DNA from: Lumbricus rubellus
Lineage: Eukaryota; Annelida; Clitellata; Crassiclitellata; Lumbricidae
Reading direction: 5' to 3'
Assembly: GCA_945859605.1 (NCBI GenBank)
Contig: OX243811.1
Coordinates: forward strand, 35,940,250 to 36,004,249
DNA length: 64,000 bases
Shown one piece after another: positions 12,511 to 64,000 of the stretch. Numbering within the stretch: position 1 is the first letter of the stretch; every line of letters begins with the position of its first letter. The translations under genes were made by a program, and so were the position numbers. The notes under the pieces are model-generated. The model did no database searches and was not told the DNA's origin. It was given only the letters and a program-made list of their open reading frames with translations.

Positions 12511-12655
12511 CATGGGCGGAGTTTGGCTTCCGTTCTTGGAGGGGCTAATTATATCTTAGGGGGGCTAAGCCAGGAAAAAGATATCATTTTCATGGTAAAA
12601 AAGCTGAATCTGGGGGGGCTTAGCTCCCCCTAGCCCCTGATAAACTCCGTCCATG
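12511..12655. mobile_element. 145-bp MITE with CATGGGCGGAGTTT ends
   Basis: CATGGGCGGAGTTT at the left, AAACTCCGTCCATG at the right (13 of 14 positions pair). Inside are GGGGGGCTAAG and its near complement CTTAGCTCCCCC, so the whole element folds into a hairpin. Confidence 0.8.
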
Positions 12656-13350
12656 ATTTTATGTATGCGTATGAGAGTGGCGCCAGTGGAGATAGGGGGT
12701 AAGCTCTCCTTAAATGGCGCTTAGCCTCTCCCCACAAAGAAAAATGTGGAATATGTCTGCAACCATGCATGGGTCGGCTACATAATGTAGGCTATACTGA
12801 CGTGACAAAGATCAAAATCTGAAAAAACAAAGGCCAAAACCGTTGGACGACAAAAAATGTCGTCAGATTTTTTACGGGGAAAAGGGAATGTTTTTCCGAG
12901 ATTCAGACCAAATGACTACAAAAAAGGTCGTCAGAAATTTTGGCGAATAAAAACGACGGAAAATTGTCAAATATCATGGACCAACTTCAGCCCCCCCCCC
13001 CCCCAAACTGACATTCAGGCGCCGCCACTGGTTCCGAATTTCTTGCTTTATGTAATTTATTTCGTTATTTACTAAAGCAGCGATTGTTTTTGGTCACGTT
13101 ATACGCACGTAGGACATATCGAATGACTTCTCAGGGCAGTCTCAGGTGTAAGCCTATGGCTGCTTGCATTGTACACTAGTATTACAGTAGCTCGGACTAT
13201 AATTGAATAGGCCTACATCGGATTTTGTGATATCTATTGTGAATCGTAACTAAAATAAAACTAACGACATCGACACATCTAATGTTATGCGTAAAAACAA
13301 GGACGTTGAAAGTGGAAACTTAGTACCCAGCAAAGATCTATCCTCTACAG
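12656..13350. other. No gene seen; possible degraded repeat
   Basis: 12,840-13,035 has ACGACAAAAAATGTCGTCAG-type short inverted motifs and a run of 14 C, then GGCGCCGCCACTGG; it looks like a decayed repeat with no clear ends. Confidence 0.4.
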
Positions 13351-13690
13351 CAGGGGTGTCAAAGAGCTGGCCCGCGGGCCCTTTCTGGCCCGCCGACGAT
13401 TTTTTTCTGGCCCGCGGAGCCTTCCCTAAAGATTACAAAATTATTTGAAATGTTGTCAAAATTAAAAAATATGCGAAAAGTGGACATTCAATCAAGATCT
13501 TTTCATGATATTTGGACTTTTCTGGGCATTGGCTGACCAAGCCCGTAGCTCCCTCTCAGATCACTACCCAATTTTGCTCAGAAACTTCGACACTCTGGCC
13601 CATCAATTGTTAGAAGATGTTCACACTGGCCCGCCACTTGTTGGAAGATGTTCACACTGGCCCGCCACTAAAAAAGTACTGACACCCATG
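13351..13690. mobile_element. hAT-like MITE
   Basis: Starts CAGGGGTGTCAAAGAGCTGG followed by CCCGCGGGCC and ends TGACACCCATG, the inverse of the first 11 bases with one change. GGCCCGC is repeated near both ends. The CAGGGGTGTCA start is typical of hAT elements. An 8-bp target duplication could not be confirmed. Confidence 0.65.
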
Positions 13691-15455
13691 GATTAACATG
13701 TTCTACAAGATGTAACAAAGTCAAAATATTTTCTTTATATATTTTACGATTTTTTAAATTTCATTTGAATTTTTTCTCCATTTTTAACAACTATTATATC
13801 GGGCTTTGTGTTACAATACAGGAACAAAGTGAGGCCATAGCAATATCTAAGTGGTTTTTTTATTAAAATAAAACGTACAACATTCATTGTGCTCGTAATC
13901 TTAGACATTGAGTTCCAGCTTGCATACATCCAGTGTAAGTGCATCACAATCATTTCTTTAAACGTGCGTTCACACTTAAAGCATGTTAAAACGGTTGTGA
14001 CATAAACCAAAAGTTTCACCTCGTTGATATGGTCTTGTCTTTTCTGTATTTATCACGAACAGTAACTTTATCGATAAATGTACATTCAGGATTGGTGCTG
14101 AGTACGATTTTATTGCGTTGATTAACTATTGAATGATTTAACGCATAATCAAAATGTGAAAAGTAGATATCATAACTGCAAACTACTTACTGCTTATGAT
14201 AGAACAACCATTAAAACAAACTTGTAGCACAAGTTCATGACTTTTTATGTTGATTGAAGATGACTGCATTAAAATTAATTGCTATTAATTAATATAAATT
14301 AACATTCATGTGTGAATTAATATTTACTAAGAATTATTTATTAACGAATTTATAGTCACAAATTATTCTTGAATTAGCAATGAAAATGTAAACCAAAGTT
14401 CCACATCTACCAACAGTCCAAAGAATAAAACATCAAGTTACTGTGTGCTATAATTTTCAACATAGTAGGCATTGATTTACTACATTTACCTATATTTCAC
14501 GATTATATTTCATAATTTCTTGCATATACATGTATGCTGTAGGCTTTTGATTCAGTGCAATATATAAACAAATCCATCTGCCAACAAACACTCTAGTGAT
14601 GAGCAGCTTGCGTTTCCCAGTCACCTTTAGTAGACACTCATCGTTAAAGGGTTAAATTCCGCAATATGGCATTTTGTGTTGTACTGGTGCTTGCAGCAAG
14701 GGTATGCAATACATCTACATTCTACATGTATGTAATGTATATAAACGATTTTTTGTACCTCATTCTCCAAAGCAAAAGTACATGGCAAATGCTGTGTATG
14801 TTGCTAGGAGCAGTATGTGGCAAGTGGTTTAGTACCCTATTCAAGTATGCGAGCGCTTGACAAGGAAACACGACCCTAGTACACCGTCCTCTATCTATCC
14901 AGAATCTTCTCTTATGATGTAGTCCTGCACCTGTGGATTAATTTTCTGCCAGGATTACAAATTAAGTGAACCATCCTACGCACTTGTAACAACCTCGTCT
15001 TCTGCTGTTTTTCCGTATGTCTCTCAAAATTGAAACACATTGTCCTCACTCCTCCTCCTTCTCCTCCTTTTTATCCTCTTGCCGCTCTCACCATTGCTCC
15101 AGTTCTAAACCACTTCCGTTGCCATGTGACTGGCTGACTCTTGGATGTTGACTTGCCAGATGGCGCACATTCCGATAACCTAGCTATCGTTTTGCTTAAC
15201 TGAGGTCTTGGCTAACTTGTTCCCACAGATTGTCGGTGGTCGTAGACATCACGAGGTTAGAGCATTTACGATTACTGCGGAAGTCCAATGGATTTTGAGT
15301 CTTTTGCAACAACATCTATCGGTGTGTGTTTGTGTTTGTGAAGAAAGAAGCAACGTGCAATTGATGAAAACCGATCAATCTAAGATTTAGTCCTCAATAA
15401 TAATATATCGATTAATCTAGAGGTTAGTTAGTCCAGGGTTGCAGGAAACTTTAGC
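13691..15455. other. 3' flank of the channel gene, no gene seen
   Basis: AT-rich sequence downstream of the minus-strand stop codon. The 3' UTR must lie here; AATAAA on the minus strand occurs near 14,340 and 14,110, but they are too far to assign without transcripts. Confidence 0.4.
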
Positions 15456-62818
<47,363 letters not shown>

Positions 62819-64000
62819 CTGAAAAGCAAAGCTTAATACTATTGTAAATGAATTAAAAAATAAAAATAAAACTTGCGTTTAAAATTAATGCACATCTCCT
62901 GAGTGTGACGCCTCAAATTTATACTGTTTACCAAACAGAAAACTACTGTTGACTGATATTGGTCGAAGTATAATCGCTAACACAAGGTATAGATGTGTTA
63001 CCTTGGAAATAGGACCGCTTTAGGCACAGACGAAGCAGGTACCTCGAGAAAGTAGGCCTATATACAGTGATGCACATTTCCAGGGCCCGGCGAATTTTAT
63101 GGACCCGGGCTGGTTCGTTATATTTACAAAGTTTATGATTTGTGCCTTTTTAGAATTATAATATTGTTAACACTTAACTACAATCACTTTAATCTACAAA
63201 TTAACATCTGGATAGAATCATAATTACCCGTACTTATAATAAACAATATACATGTATCATCGGTCGTAGGCCTACCTGGAATTTTATTAATTTAATTGGT
63301 TTCTACAAAAACTTTCTCATAAAGCCTTAAGATAGTCTTGGCATCTGTGATTGCTCAATGCTCTGCCTACAAGCTCGAAATTCTCTCGTCAACCCTGGTT
63401 GCCGGGAGAGTGAAATTTAGCGGCGCTATTAAAAAATTGTGTTTTTATGTTTTGCAAGAGTTGAGAAATAATAAGGAATCAACCTTCAGAGTCACAATGG
63501 TACGAGTGGTCGAATTGACTAACTGTCTCCTCTCTTTCTTGGTCCAGACGATCGTATCCTACTCGTCATACAGTATAGCCTACCTCTGACACGACGCAGT
63601 GTTAATAAGTAAGCAAGTGCACCATGGCCTCATGAGTTTAGCTTCACCCAGCGCTTTATACATTTTTAAACTTCAAACGTCTATCACAGAATCACTAGAA
63701 GGTTCTGGCATATAGTTCGATAGAAACACAGAAACGACCACAATACGTCAATGAACGAGCAAGAAAGTTACGAAAAGTATTTTAGGCATCCGAACTTTGG
63801 CAAAAGGAAGATGCAACGACATCGGCACGATCTTGCGATTGCTGATAATTATAGACTATAGGACATTGTTGGATCCGGAGATTCTGATGATACCATGATT
63901 TTGTGCTTATCTTACAAAAATCCCTAACGCACTTCTTTAATCATTGAAACAAGTGTGTGTGCGCGTGTGTGCATGTTTGACTTCTACCAAAGTGAGAACC
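62819..64000. other. Intron upstream of e1, nothing recognised
   Basis: No MIR-like exon with matching phase was found on the minus strand. The N-terminal suppressor domain and first MIR motifs should lie beyond base 64,000. Confidence 0.5.

Overview
The window is animal nuclear DNA, most likely from a marine invertebrate. The evidence is one intron-rich gene with GT-AG introns spread over 47 kb, several transposon and retrotransposon families, long microsatellites, a fucolectin-type lectin exon, and a non-coding background full of the palindrome TAGGCCTA. Echinoderm is my best guess, with low confidence.

The main content is one minus-strand gene running from the right edge (its N-terminus lies beyond base 64,000) to a stop codon at 15,456. 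I resolved 58 coding exons whose phases all agree, giving about 2,730 residues. It belongs to the inositol 1,4,5-trisphosphate receptor / ryanodine receptor superfamily and has IP3R-like spacing. In order it encodes the end of the MIR beta-trefoil, the armadillo half of the IP3-binding core, RIH domains, an RIH-associated region, a variable linker, a six-helix channel domain, the C2H2 zinc-binding C-terminal domain, a coiled coil and a long disordered tail. The pore helix, inner gate helix and putative Ca2+ sensor are kept, but the glycine-rich selectivity filter (GGGVGD in IP3Rs) is replaced by a glycine-free segment of the same length. I regard this as the most interesting observation.

Layout: 1-15,455 is gene-poor. 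It holds a 65-bp telomere-related repeat, a 4.5-kb TIR element carrying an 86-bp satellite, one orphan fucolectin exon, a LINE reverse-transcriptase fragment, two fold-back elements with CGCG-rich inverted arrays, ATGT microsatellites, a LINE 3' end and two MITEs. From 15,456 to 62,818 is the channel gene. Its introns hold a 5-kb inverted repeat of telomere-like 30-mers, a mariner copy with perfect 28-bp TIRs, two tRNA-derived SINEs, several LINE 3' ends that share a tail with the SINEs, a 26-bp minisatellite of about 40 copies, and a degenerate GGAACAT array. From 62,819 to 64,000 I see no exon.

A second theme is that several introns carry tandem repeats grown from their own splice sites: a 10-bp repeat of a donor, a 46-50-bp repeat of an acceptor, and two smaller acceptor duplications. 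All exon calls come from reading frame, splice signals, phase and family resemblance; no transcript data were available. Residue numbers for mammalian IP3R/RyR proteins are from memory.
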